In this document: positions 36,141 through 47,448 of the stretch, one piece after another | How the letters are laid out: each line of letters opens with the position of its first letter | How positions within the stretch are numbered: position 1 is the stretch's first letter | NCBI GenBank assembly: GCA_000611775.1 | Contig: KK106983.1 | Span: 623,542-687,541 of the forward strand | Source of the DNA: Umbilicaria muhlenbergii | Lineage: Eukaryota; Ascomycota; Lecanoromycetes; Umbilicariales; Umbilicariaceae | Direction of reading: 5' to 3' | DNA: 64,000 nucleotides | Translations under genes and position numbers: made by a program | The notes under the pieces: generated by a model | Told to the model about the DNA's origin: nothing | Database searches by the model: none | The model's input: the letters and a program-made list of their open reading frames with translations, nothing else

Positions 36141-39100
36141 TTACCAATCATCATCCTCGTCCTTCTTCCCCTGCATACTCATCTGCCGTGCCCTCAACGC
36201 CTCCGCCAATCCGCCAGCAAGACTAGGCTTACTACTCGCCTGACTGGTTGGAGTATCCCGTCCGCTGCCCCCGCTCCCATCCGCACTCGTCATACTGACT
36301 GCGCTATCTCTGGCCATGGGCGCAGGAAGAGGCGCTGGTTTCCTCCCGCCCGCAACAGGTCTTTTTGCCGGCGGGGCTGGGGGTGTAGGTTTGGCTCTCA
36401 CGGCCGCAGCGGCCGGTGGTCGTGCGCTTCCGTTCATGCCATTGGCCATGGGGGGAGGTGGAGGCACGGCTCGGGCGGTCTGTGGTGGAGCCGGAGGAGG
36501 AGGTGGCGGAGCTTCTTCTTTCAAGTAAGCTGAGGGAGTCCAGCCTTGGGCTGAGCCGTCGAGCTTCTTGGCGAGCCACCAGCCTGTGATGGAATGTTAA
36601 AATTATGTTTTGCTAACGACGGTTCAGTGGAGATGGCCACTTACCATTCCCAACTTTCGAGAGAACCTCCACGATCTCGTCTTTTGTTATTGTGAGCTCA
36701 TTCGTGGTCTGGCCCGCAAAGTCATAGAGAGCCTTGTACGTGTCTTTCTTTGCTGCCGGCGGCGCTGCGGGAGGTGGAGGAGGGGGTGCTCGGTTGATTG
36801 AGGATGCGGACTCCGACCGGCTATGACCGAACCCATTGATGGCTGCTAGCGGCTGCGGCACAGGCCTTGCTTGTGCAGCAGCAGGTTGAGGGTCTGGCCG
36901 GTAGTTCAACATCGTTCCTTGCGAAGCTTGTTGATATACAGGCTGAGGTATATGCTGTGGTGTATGCTGGTGTGTTTGCTGAGGCGTATGCTGAGGTATT
37001 GACTGTTGCACAGGTCGCGAAGCCGCTGGCCGTGAAGCCGCTGGCCGGGAAGCAAGCTTCGAGGGCCCACCGCCTGGGCCACCCGGCCGTAGAAGTTTTC
37101 CAGACGTTATGGGCTTCCCAGATACTTGTTTAGGCCGTGGGTTTGGTCTTGAAACCGAATTTGGCGGTTCTCCTTGGCCAGTATGTATGGTGCCGCTTTT
37201 GTACACATCATCTCTTTGTACTGTTTGGTCTTTGATCACCTTGATGACAGTAGGCTTGCCAGGCTTCTTGTTGTACTCAATTCTGTTCACTGTTAGAGAA
37301 GTCCGCCATGCATTCAGCGATCGATCACTCACGAGTCAGCAATCCGTAGATCTAGGCCGCCCGGCATGGCTATTTTGAGGTGAGTAAAGAATTCGGTTTT
37401 GAAAACACAGTTGATCAGAGGGTCTGGCTCTTGTGGCGAGCTCACGCCCAAAGAGAACCAATCATCCTTCAGCGTCGATGTACTGACGTACTTGATAGCA
37501 CCGAGTGGGATTGTTCGCTCTGATGATATTTGTAATTGGCGGTTGACCATAGCTTGGACCACAATGTAAACGTTGCGATTCGTCTGCTCCAAATTAACTC
37601 TCTGAACTGTTCAGCACGCCTGCTGTCTGCTTACTAGCACTAATATACGAGGACTCGGCTTGCTAGACCTTCCGAATTTCGTGACCAGCAATTCACATCT
37701 ACATGAGAATAGTACGCGGTCATTACCTGTAGGACGCAGTCAGTTTTGATTCGGATTGGCTGCCCAAAGACTTCGATCGACTTACCACTCATCTGAATGG
37801 AGTTCTTGATCAGCTCCCCAGGGCCGCCTCTGTTGACGATGCCCAAGTAGTCGCCCAAGAAGCGTCTTGAACCCACCAAGCTGTATCTTCTCCTCTCTTT
37901 CCGGCCTTGCAGTACTTGATGACCGTAATCTCTTAGTTGAATGTACTCCAACCCACCTTTAAGTTTCCGCCAGAACCTTTGAATTCTAATGGCGCATTCG
38001 ATACGATAACGGAGATAATTCCTCCAAGCTCTCTGTATTCGAATTGCCATGTTGTGCCAGTATCGATCTCGCATATGCTCGAGCGCGAACAGCGTTTCAG
38101 GGGTCTTGATAAAAGCCTTCGTAACGCCCATCTGGTACTCCTCAGGCGGTATGCCTGTATCTTTCAATATCTGCTTCGTGCCGGACAACGAATCGCCAGT
38201 CCAGGTATAATCACCCGCATAAGACGTTTTTGGAGACAGAAGGTAGAACCGTTCGACAAACTTATCGAAGGTTTGACGATACGCGAAACCTGCTCTTCGG
38301 ATCCGGACATTTTCTTGCAGACCAAGGTATTTGATTTGATGCATTACATTGCCCGTGTTATACTCCGTAGGAGATTTGTTGTCATTGGGTTTGATGGTTC
38401 TGATATACGAAGGAGAGGCCTTCATCAAAGTCGATACTAAGTCATTGGCGGAAGCTTTGATTTTGTCACCAGCTGTTGGTGGCCGTCGCTTGTCGTCTTG
38501 GTTGACTTCATGAGGAAATATTGCATGCACGAATCTGTTCGAGCTCTCGCCGACCAAGTTCAGCAAGTCCTTCAGCAGCTGATCCTTGTTTTTGTCGGTC
38601 ATCCCATCAATTGCATAGCTGACATCGCCTGCATAGTGCTTGATGATGAATTGGCCTTGGCGGGGTTGGAAGTGGGGATTTGAGGATAGCGCGTTGAGTC
38701 TCTGAACGAACGTCTGGTCTGCCGCGCCGGAGTCAGCATGGGCAGTCGCACATGCGTCGTTCAGGGCGGCGAACACTCCCGGCGGCCGCCTTTCTTCAAT
38801 AAGCTCGCACACGATCTTGTTGTCGAAATAGTTGATAGGCGTCCACTGGATCTGTTCTCTTGCATACTCCTCCTGTTCGGTTTTTAAGGTAAGTTGGATG
38901 AAGATTTGCTGAAGTTTCTCATTCACGTAATTGATACATAGCTGCTCGAAGCTGTTCTTCTCGAAGATCTCGAATCCGTAGATATCAAGAATCCCTACCG
39001 AGTTTGCTATCGATCCACGGGCTTTCAAGGAGGCGTTCACACGTTCCACAATCCAATCGAAAAGGTTGAAATAGATCGCTTTCGAGAGAGCATCTCGCAC

Positions 39101-40468
39101 CGCAGTAGCCTGCGTTCGATTCAGGGGCACCTCGTACACGGAGCCTCTTCGACCTCCGCGACTCGTCTCGACGATCCTCAATGTTAGAGCCTTGTTCACG
39201 TGGGCGGAGTCTACTTCCAGCAAGTATGCAACAAAGTCCACTACCGACTGGTCGCTGATCGCGGCATTGCCATTGTCATCCTCCACGAAAGTAACATTTC
39301 CCAACCACAGGATTGTAGCTAGCATGCGGAAAATATCGTCCTGTTCGCTCTGCGCAAGCCCAATAATTTTCATGGCGTTCAGAGTGTCCTTGAAGTCTGC
39401 GCTATCGTCCATCCCCGGAACGTCGAAACACTTCGAACGACTTGTATATAGGTATGATTGCGGCTGCTGTATTCCGAATATCTCTGCTCAAATCGTTAGC
39501 CACCTAAAACGATCTTGAACTCGCATGTCATACCCCGGTGATGTTGTGATGCGGCCTTTGTAAATTGGTAGAAGATGTGAAAGTTTCGTTCATTCGTAAT
39601 CTGCCCTACAACTCTCGACTTCTCCAGAAGATAATTCGTGATGTTGGCTCCAACCGGTTCCCCCTGCGCATTAAACTGTAGCTCCAAGTACTTCCCAAAC
39701 CTCGAGGAGTTATTATTCCGCAACGTCTTCGCATTCCCGAAAGATTCTAATAGAGGATTCGTAGCGAGTACCATCTCCTTGATCTCCTGAATCGATGAAT
39801 TGCTTCCCCCGGATACATTGGCAATGTATTGCATTATCCGTTTTGCGGCCTCGGTCTTCCCGGCTCCCGACTCGCCGGAGATGATGACGCATTGGTTCTC
39901 TTTGTAAGCTTTCATGTTGTAGTACGCAGACTCCGCGGTCGCGAAGACATGAGGGGCTACTTCCAGCCGGTTCTTTCCCCGGTAGGAGTCAAGCACCTTA
40001 TCCGTGTAGATGCCCACTGCTCAAAATTAGCCCATCAACGCGTCAGATCAGGATGTGGGAATATGTGACGCACAGTCTCGAAACGGATTGACAGAGACTA
40101 GCACATGTCCGATATATGTCTGCACCCCGAAATCAGCACCCTTCGGCGTCCATCGAATCTGCGTATCTGTCCGAGGTACGTACGTAGATCTCCGCGTTCT
40201 CGAACCGTTTCTTCAAATTGTCGTTGATCGCCTCGTTCGAGATCTTGCTGATTAGGGTGAGATCCGACACCCCAACCTCCTTTTTCTTGGTGCTCTCGAA
40301 CACGGCCTTTTTGACCTGGGGCTGTCCCCCACGGCCGCCTGACGTCGTGTTCGCGTTGCCAGCATCTTTCTTCCGGCCTGCGCGCTTAGTGACCGCCTGG
40401 GAAGAACGACAGAGTCAGTCTATGGCGCTTCAAGTCAGAGATGTCGGACGACGTGGCTTTCGTACCAT
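36141..40468 (-). CDS. myoA: class I unconventional myosin
   Basis: Actin motor for endocytosis and polarised growth. Eight exons: 40468-40466, 40396-40184, 40119-40074, 40016-39534, 39483-37727, 37601-37333, 37282-36645 and 36583-36141; 1283 residues. The first coding exon is only the ATG. Start [14 protein letters not shown], then [17 protein letters not shown]-loop GESGAGKT, switch regions NNNSSRFGK and [11 protein letters not shown]. The TEDS-site Ser (about residue 363) lies in [11 protein letters not shown], as in Aspergillus MyoA. IQ motifs follow ([24 protein letters not shown]), then the TH1 lipid-binding tail, a Pro/Gln-rich TH2, an SH3 domain ([10 protein letters not shown] joined to [10 protein letters not shown]), a polyproline stretch and the Arp2/3-activating acidic end KKDEDDDW. 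All junctions keep frame. Divergent from RTC4. Confidence 0.96.
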
Positions 40469-41248
40469 ATCGAACTGCCTGGACTACCTCAGCCACATGC
40501 GCGCGGTGCTTGGTGTCAAATATTCTGTGGGACGCAGCCAATGCCTGTGTTGTGTCCAGGGTCTTTTGTGGTAATGGAGACCAGGTTCGTCAGGACTGTT
40601 GGAGGCTGCGAGTGGTTGAAGAAACAGAGAAACAGAGAACTGCCCGCCGCATGTTTTAATGGGAAGGCATTCATCATACTTCGCTACCGAGCCGATGAGG
40701 TCGATGCGTCGGAATCCCTGGCAGGCATTAAGCCTTAAGGCTGAGCTGCGCCGCGGCGAGAACGGGCTTGACGGGCCGCGCAAGCCTGATGATCATTTTG
40801 ACAATTACCTGCGTTGCAGTGGCAAAAGCCAAGGGAGGCGGCATCCATTCGGCCTATTCAAGAAGGACTGGTGATAGTATTGGTGCTTGAGCACAGCGCA
40901 TGTGGTATTTCTTTCTACTACAGGAGTTGAATGGTATGGAATGCCAAGCTCGTGAGCTACTCTCGCTCGAATCAAGGTTTCTATCTTGCTGTTATGGTCG
41001 TCCCCCATCTCCCTTTTCCGCTGTCTTCATGATGCTCTATAACCCAAGTAGAAAAGTTGCAGAGGAGAGGTAATCGCCCATGCCCGTTGCCGACTGAAAC
41101 GGCAGGGCTGATAGCTGGTAATCTGGCTGTGTCACGTCGATTCGCGTAAGCGCTAGAGGCGCGAAAAGCGAGCTCACGTCTCCCCCGCTCCCAGCTGAGT
41201 GTAATGGAGAATTATTTCTTATCCCTTGGTAAATTGTAGTATTGCACC
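40469..41248. promoter_or_regulatory. shared divergent promoter region, myosin I / RTC4
   Basis: 780 bases between divergent starts. Short frames occur on both strands without recognisable content. Promoter and leader role inferred from position. Confidence 0.45.
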
Positions 41249-43201
41249 ATGCCCGCCAAAGGACCGACACCGGCGGCACCGAGGACGGGCTTGGCCAAGG
41301 TCACGCTTGGGTATGGACATCTATTGGAAACCCTTCCAACTTCGGCACTCTCGAGTACCGTGAAGGGAAAGAGCGATGCGAAACGGAAGCCGTCGCCTGC
41401 CATCGACGCCCCTCCAGAGAGCTCTAGCGATGATGCGTCACTGGTGGACGACGGAGAACTGGTGGATATCACTTCTCCACCCAAAGCAAAAAAGAGAAAA
41501 GGTCCCACCATAAGAGCACCGAGGAATGGCAACCGGGAGAGGTCAACTTCCCCGAACACGACCAGTACTGCTACCGCCTCCAGTCAGATGGAGCCGTCGA
41601 GAATTCCGCATACAACGTTCGCTTCTTCAAGAAAGAAGCCCGCTCGAGGATATGGATTAGAGGCCAATCTCAAGGCGGCGAAGGAGGATATCAAGCTCGG
41701 CATCAAGGACGACTTCGATGACCCATTCAGTGTGTTCCAGTCGTCGCCCAAAACCAAAAGGTTTCGAAGTACATACACGAAGTTATCGAATATACATGGC
41801 TCTGCTGCAGCACAACGAGAGAAGAAGCCCTCGAAGAAATCTGCGGCGGTCGTGAAGGAGGGAGCGGGTGGGTTCAAAAAGGCGGACCAGGCCATACTGG
41901 ATTCGATCCGTATGTGCCCTTGCTTGCTGGTTCTTGATATTTGAAACTAATGTAAGAATAGTCGATAAGCACCATCAATCTCCTGCAGGTGATGCTTTCA
42001 AGGATCCCACCTCCCTATATGACATGGGCACGCATCCAACAAACAATAACCGCCGCTTATCGCGGAACTCACAATCTACACTACAGGACACCCCAACCTT
42101 CAAGATACCTAAGATTCTCCCCTCTCCACGGCAGAGCCCACGAAAGGGATCAGGCTTCATCGCACCTCCGTGTATACCTGGGGAGAGACGTAGTCCTCGA
42201 ACTACAAGGTCGACGGATGCCTTTAAGAACCCTCTTGATACCGAAATAACGGAGCTACTATCCTCGAATGTTCTGGGAGGCTTCCTGGAAAAGGACGCCT
42301 TCAAAGTGTTGCAGGATCTCCAACTTCCACCGTCCTCTGTCACAGCCTCCTCAATGCAATCAACCTCAAACGACGCAGTAAGTTCAATATCTTCTCTAAG
42401 CTCCCCGCCCGAGTCGCCAATCCTCGACGCTTCGATTGAGCACCATGACTTCCTGACCTTCAGGATCCCCGAATACCACAATCCTCCAGAGGCCAAGTGT
42501 CCCGTATGCAAAACAACCGTGGACCGGGACTTCCTTGAAACCTTCAACAACGGCAATCGGCTGAATGTACGGCAACAAGGAATGTTCTGTAGAGCGCATA
42601 AGAAACGCTCGGCTGTATCCGAGTGGGAAGAGAAGGGGTATCCTCATATTGACTGGGATAGGTTCGACGAACGGTTGAAGAAACATCATCATGTTATCGG
42701 TGAGATCTTGAAGGGGCTGCGGCAGTCTTTCTATCGGAACGCGCTGGAGGATTTGGTTAAAAGTGGGAGAAACAGGACATTACTGCAGAGATTGAATAGT
42801 GGAGAGGGCGCCGAGGCGCTGTCGCCAGGTTACTACGGGACGAGAGGCGCACGAGCAATGTATGGTGCTTGTTTTTAATTTACTCAAAAGGTTGCGGAAC
42901 CGCCTGCTGATTTTAGCACAGGGAGGAAAACATCGTGTCAAAATTCTCTCCCAAATTGCGCAAACTTGCAGTTTCAGACAAGCTCGTGGCATCGAGTGGT
43001 GTATCCTGTTATGTTCAGGCAGTGCTGGTGCCCGAGCTGGCGGTCATGCTTGTGAAAGAGGATATGGGCATCAATGATGATGAGCGCGCAAGGGAAATAA
43101 TCCAGGAAAGTGTAGAGATAGGCGATCTGCTCAACGAGGAAGAGGATGAGGTCGTTCATTTGCCTGACCGGGACGAGGACGACGAAGAAGAAGAAACGTA
43201 A
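41249..43201 (+). CDS. RTC4: restriction of telomere capping protein 4 homologue
   Basis: Yeast RTC4 was found as a modifier of telomere-cap defects; its biochemical role is unclear. Three exons, 41249-41909, 41962-42859 and 42922-43201, give 612 residues. The first two thirds are disordered, basic and Ser/Pro-rich, with nuclear-type KAKKRKG. The conserved Rtc4-like domain begins near a CPVCKTTVDRDFL pair of cysteines and continues with QQGMFCRAHKKRSA, GYPHIDWDRFDERL, FYRNALED, SPGYYGTRGARAM, FSPKLRKLA and the helix around VQAVLVPELAVMLVKEDM. The tail is acidic and ends DEDDEEEET. The second intron splits the conserved domain and is well supported (RAM joined to EENIVSKF). An HxH/CxxC zinc site is possible but unproven. 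Confidence 0.92.
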
Positions 43202-43459
43202 GGGTTGCTTAATCCACTGGCTTTGGAAACGCAGGAGGAGGCCTCGATATTTCAGGCGTATCTTCACTCATATAATCCACACCAACCTCCCCTAGTTCGC
43301 TCCATACCAGATCCATTCTTGACACCACTTGCCAACAGCAATTTGAAGCCACCACCGTGTGAATTGTGTGACAATACTTTTCAGCTACCCACTCCCATCC
43401 CGCGCCATCCCTCACCTATCCTCACCTATCCCTCACCCATCCCCCACCCCCACCCGCAT
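43202..43459. other. short convergent intergenic region
   Basis: 258 bases between the stops of RTC4 and the TMEM14-like gene. Includes a short TCCCTCACC-type repeat (43410-43445). Confidence 0.5.
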
Positions 43460-43952
43460 CTACGACGTCGCCCCCACCCTCCACGCATTCCCAAACTGCC
43501 ACAGCCCAAACAGCGCCAGCGCGCTCAACCCCATCGGCAACGGCTTCTGCGTCTTGATCGCCCGCGGCACGCTACTGCCCGCCAAGACCAGCGAGGCGAG
43601 CAGCGCCAGCTCGACGCCGTAGGGTTGGCGTTTCTGCATGCGGAAGCCGCCGAGGGCGTACTAGGGGGGCTGGGGTTAGCGGTTTGCGGTCAGAGAATGG
43701 CGGTGCGGGAGGATGGGGGAATGGGAATGAGGAGTGCATGGGAGAGGAGACAGACGAGTGCACCGACGGTCATGCCGGCGGCGACGGAGGGGACGGAGCC
43801 CGTGCGGATGTAGCCGGTGAGGCCGCCGCCGGCGGTGAGGACGGCGAGGACGAAGGCGGGGGTGGAGTTGCCCTGGGAGGGGGGGAGGGGGTGGGTTAGC
43901 TCGTTTGGCTGACGCGGGTGGAGATGGGTGGGAAGGAGAATGGGGTTACCAT
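43460..43952 (-). CDS. TMEM14-family small membrane protein
   Basis: TMEM14 (UPF0136) proteins are small multi-span proteins of mitochondrial or other internal membranes; vertebrate TMEM14C takes part in heme precursor transport. Three exons: 43952-43950 (ATG alone), 43872-43756 and 43660-43460; 106 residues, the usual family size. The sequence reads STPAFVLAVLTAGGGLTGYI, then RTGSVPSVAAGMTVGAL, joined to YALGGFRMQKRQPYGVELAL, SSVPRAIKTQKPLPMG and a last helix. The RTGSVPS and QPYG motifs are family hallmarks. The ATG|GT first intron (77 bp) is the only way to supply a start in frame with GNSTPAF; reading through it meets a stop. The intron donor after exon 2 is GTCTGT. Divergent from OST2. 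Confidence 0.9.
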
Positions 43953-44321
43953 CGTGGTTGATTGATTGATTGATTGAGTATTTCGACAGATTGGTTGAGT
44001 AGAGAGTTATGCTCGTCGCGTGCTGTTGTAGAGTACGAGTAAGGTGACGGGAGCCTCGGGAGGGAGCCTGCGCCAGGACCCTTGAAGTGAGCTGGAAGGA
44101 GTCCGTGCGCGCTGCCGTAAGGCGGGCGAGCAGGGGAAAGTTCATGGCCTTGGCGACGCAAACGCAACGCAACGTTTCCTCATACCTCCTGGAAGCCCTC
44201 TCTCGATCGAATCCCCACAGCGCTGTTATCCAACACTTCGTTCACCACACCACCGCCAACCGAACCCCAAACAGCGCTCTCTCCCTCTCCTCCTTCCGCC
44301 AAACACCACCCTCGACCAACA
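43953..44321. promoter_or_regulatory. shared divergent promoter region, TMEM14-like / OST2
   Basis: 369 bases between divergent starts, with a TTGA tetranucleotide repeat directly beside the TMEM14-like ATG. The right half is C-rich. Promoter role inferred from position. Confidence 0.45.
43957..43978. repeat. TTGA tetranucleotide repeat next to a start codon
   Basis: Five TTGA units in a row; on the minus strand they read as CAAT repeats ending a few bases before the TMEM14-like ATG, so they would lie in its leader or core promoter. Confidence 0.75.
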
Positions 44322-45070
44322 ATGCCGCCCAAACGCACCCCCCCCTCGCAATCCACCTCCTCCTCCTCCACCACCCCCGCCCCTCGCTCCTCCCAGTCCT
44401 TCAAAACCACAACCGCGTTATCGTCATCGAACAGCCAGTCAGCGCAAGACATACTGTTCGGAGCATGGCACAATTATCTCAAGAGCACGCCGCAGCGCGT
44501 CAAGTTGATCGATGTGTTTATGGCGTTTCTGGTCGTCGTGGGCGGCTTGCAGTTTGTGTATTGTGTTGTGGCGGGCAACTACGTGAGTGGGATTTCGTTT
44601 CGTCTCTCTCCTCCGGGTCGAGTGTTGTTGGGGTAGTGGAGGGATGGGAGGGGGAGGGAGAGAGGGGATCAGTGGACGGGGTACAGGGTTTGGCGTGAAC
44701 AAAGAGATTGGACGACGAGAGGAAGAGGAGGAGTGGTCGGGGAGTGATGATCTGCGTTGGTTATTCCAACACGTATAGACTAACGTCGCGGGAAATATCG
44801 TAGCCATTCAACGCCTTCCTCTCCGGCTTCTCCGCGACGGTGGGACAATTCGTTTTGACGGCCAGTTTACGGATCCAGACGAATCCGGACAACAAGGGGG
44901 AATTTAAGAGCGTGTCGCATGAGAGGTAAGGAATACACTCTCTCCCTCTATGCATGGAGAGGGGATGCGTGGGATATCAGAGCTGACTGGGGCGACGCGA
45001 TAGGGCTTTTGCGGATTTCGTGCTGGGAAGTCTGATATTGCATTTCTTCTGCGTGAACTTTATCAACTAA
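44322..45070 (+). CDS. OST2: oligosaccharyltransferase subunit Ost2 (DAD1)
   Basis: An essential small subunit of the ER oligosaccharyltransferase that N-glycosylates nascent proteins. Three exons, 44322-44582, 44804-44925 and 45004-45070, give 149 residues. After about 40 Ser/Thr-rich residues come [20 protein letters not shown], the first membrane helix ([17 protein letters not shown]), the near-invariant [20 protein letters not shown] with helix two, [23 protein letters not shown] and the terminal FCVNFIN. The ending matches DAD1 proteins exactly in style. Intron 1 is 221 bp, long for this window, and strongly G-rich; its 3' end carries CTAAC before the TAG acceptor. All phases agree. Confidence 0.95.
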
Positions 45071-45417
45071 ATTGATGGAACGTCAGGTTTGGGACATCTG
45101 AGATCGCTGTGCTCGGCATCAATGGGAGTTAGACGCGGCAAAATATGGCCGGAAGACTTGCAAAATGGCCATACGCCGCCGGCTAGAACTCAAACAAACC
45201 TCTACATCCACCCGCTCGCCACCTCTGATGCTCTCTACGCAAACAAAATCTCAATGCTAATGCCGCACCCATGCACTCACAAGCAACACCCTACCCCTCC
45301 TAAATCCGCAATGCTTGATGCCGCACCCATGCACTCACAAGCAATACCCTACCCCTCCCAAATCCGCAATGCTTCCTCCCGACAAACCCCCTTCCCAACC
45401 ATCGCCAACGCCATTCC
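45071..45417. other. convergent intergenic region with tandem repeat
   Basis: 347 bases between the stops of OST2 and the aminotransferase. About one third is a two-copy tandem repeat (listed separately). No gene seen. Confidence 0.55.
45253..45367. repeat. two tandem copies of a 57/58-base unit
   Basis: Copy 1 is 45253-45309 and copy 2 is 45310-45367; each begins AATGCT and shares GCCGCACCCATGCACTCAC and CCTACCCCTCC. They differ at only a few positions, and a short third start (AATGCTTCC) follows at 45368. Close identity suggests a recent duplication. Confidence 0.85.
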
Positions 45418-47448
45418 TCACTCCGGTATCTCAAAAGACGCCCTCAACGCATCCCCAAACCTCTTGACTCCCTCCGTAAGTTTATCCGTCGGCGCCGCCG
45501 CGAAAGTCATGCGGAAAAACATATCCACGCCGCCGTCGGCCTCGGCGCGGAACCAGCTGCCCTTGCAGCACAAGACGCCTCGGTCGATGGCCGCGTGGAA
45601 GATGTCGTCTTCGATTTCCAGCATGGGTTTCGTCTCAGCGTGGGGGTGTTTTGTCCAGTCGATTTTGATCCAATGCTATGGAAGAGTGTGTTTGATTAGT
45701 CCATGGAACCTTTACGTGAGTTTCCAGGGGGGTGATGAAGGTGAGAAACTCACGAACATGCCCGCAGCAGGCGGATTCCAACTCGCGACCTCAGCCGGCA
45801 GATACCTCTCACAAGCATAACAGATGTTATCCCTCCGTTTCGTATACTCCAGTCTAATATGCATTAACCAATCCAAATACCCTCCATGTCCCCACGTCTC
45901 ATCCAGCAACTTGAACAACACAAGCTGACTCGGTCCGCTCGGATTCTGCATGCTGACTTCATGGTGTCGCTGATAGCGCTCCACAATCTGCTCCGACGCG
46001 GTAATCCAACCACATCGAGTACCTGGCGAAATGACTTTGGAAAACGAGTCCATGCGCATGACGCGGCCGTCGACGTCCATGCTCAGGAAGGAGGGGATGA
46101 GCGCTTTGATGAATTCGGCGTGGGATTTGGGGGCGGGGACGGAGGGTGCGTCGGGGCCGGTGTAGGGTTGCATTTGGAGGAAGAAGTAGGGTTCATCTTC
46201 GAGGATGTAGAGGTCGTGTTTTTGAGCGCACCGGTAGATGTCTCGGCGTCGTTGTTCGCTTTGTGTTGCTCCTGTTGGATTCTGCCCGCTGGGGACGGTG
46301 TAGACGAGCCATGGTCTCTTTGCGCCTCGTTTCTGCTCGTCCCAGTTGCTGAGAATTTCATCCATGCTGTCGGGGAGGAGGCCTTGATCGTCCATTTTGA
46401 CGCCGATTGTTTTGATGCCCATGGGCGCGGCTGTTTCGACGGCTGTGGCGAAGGTGTATTCTTCGGATAGGATGTAGTCGCCCCGTTCGCAGAACATGCG
46501 GAAAGCCATGTCAAGGGAGGAAGTACTTCCGACCGTTATGCTGCATTGCCAATCCTGGTATGGTGGGTTGTGTACTATCTTGTCGACGGTCAGCTATTTG
46601 CAGCAATCGTCAAGCAACTCTTGTACCTCGGTATGTTCTGTGACAAAGCGCAAAAGCTGCCCGGACCCCATTGCTTGTCCATAGTTGAACGCAAGGGAGA
46701 TGTCTATTTCCAGAGGCAGATAATCAGCTTCGTTCGAGCCTGTACGTAGGCGTTCTGTGCCATGGTACATACCGTAGAGGCTCTTGCCTTCACAGACATC
46801 ATACTTCCCCGTCGTGCTGATCACCCCCGACTCTCTTGTTTCTTGTTCCGAGAAATGGGGAGGTATAGGGACTTTGATATCGATTCGTTCGAACGGGAAG
46901 TTCTCACTCGACGGCAACCCGCCACCTAGTGAGATCAAGCCTATTCGAGCATGTAAGCACAATATTTGGCTGAATGTAGCCCCGTTGGGAAGAGCTCTGA
47001 CCAGGGATCTTGAGATACTTTGTCGCAGCCTTTAACGAAGAACCCTATCTCGGGATTGAGCCAGTGAAGCCCATTTCCTAATGCCCAGGCAACTCACCAT
47101 CCTCGACCTGCTCTCCACGCTGAGGCGGTCTGCACATCCATCAGCATGTATCCCTACATTCCCCAGAGTGTCATCCCTGAACTAACGTACAATCCCACCT
47201 CTTCGCCTTGGGCTTGCTAGGGTACTACCGGCCCATTAATACTGTCTGCCTAATTGTGGACTTGGTATACCGCATACTGGGGTTTTCCACATTTCACTGG
47301 ATGCGAATGCTGCTACACCGCCGCTCATCTTCGGCGTTTTCAGACGGCGCCCGGCGACGCTTTCCGTGGTTAGGGGATCAGGCATCACGATGGCTTGGGT
47401 ATCAGTGACGCCTTCAACATGGATATCGATTGCCGTAGGAGGAGCCAT
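45418..47448 (-). CDS. ARO8: aromatic / 2-aminoadipate aminotransferase, Aro8 type
   Basis: A PLP-dependent class I/II aminotransferase of aromatic amino acid, kynurenine or lysine metabolism. Eight exons: 47448-47278, 47224-47191, 47129-47098, 47029-47002, 46940-46773, 46703-46627, 46578-45754 and 45675-45418; 530 residues. Exons 2-4 are only 34, 32 and 28 bases but restore the family sequence (SKPKAKRWDYRLS, then AATKYLKIPG|LISLGGGLPSSENFPFE). Family motifs: NYGQAMGSGQLLRF, HNPPYQDWQC, TVGSTSSLDMAFRMF, VPSGQNPTGATQS, YILEDEPYFFLQ. The PLP-binding Lys is in MDSFSKVISPGTRCGW. The ending is RMTFAAAPTDKLTEGV. No clear organelle signal. The micro-exon joints were chosen by frame and homology and are the least certain part. 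Confidence 0.9.
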
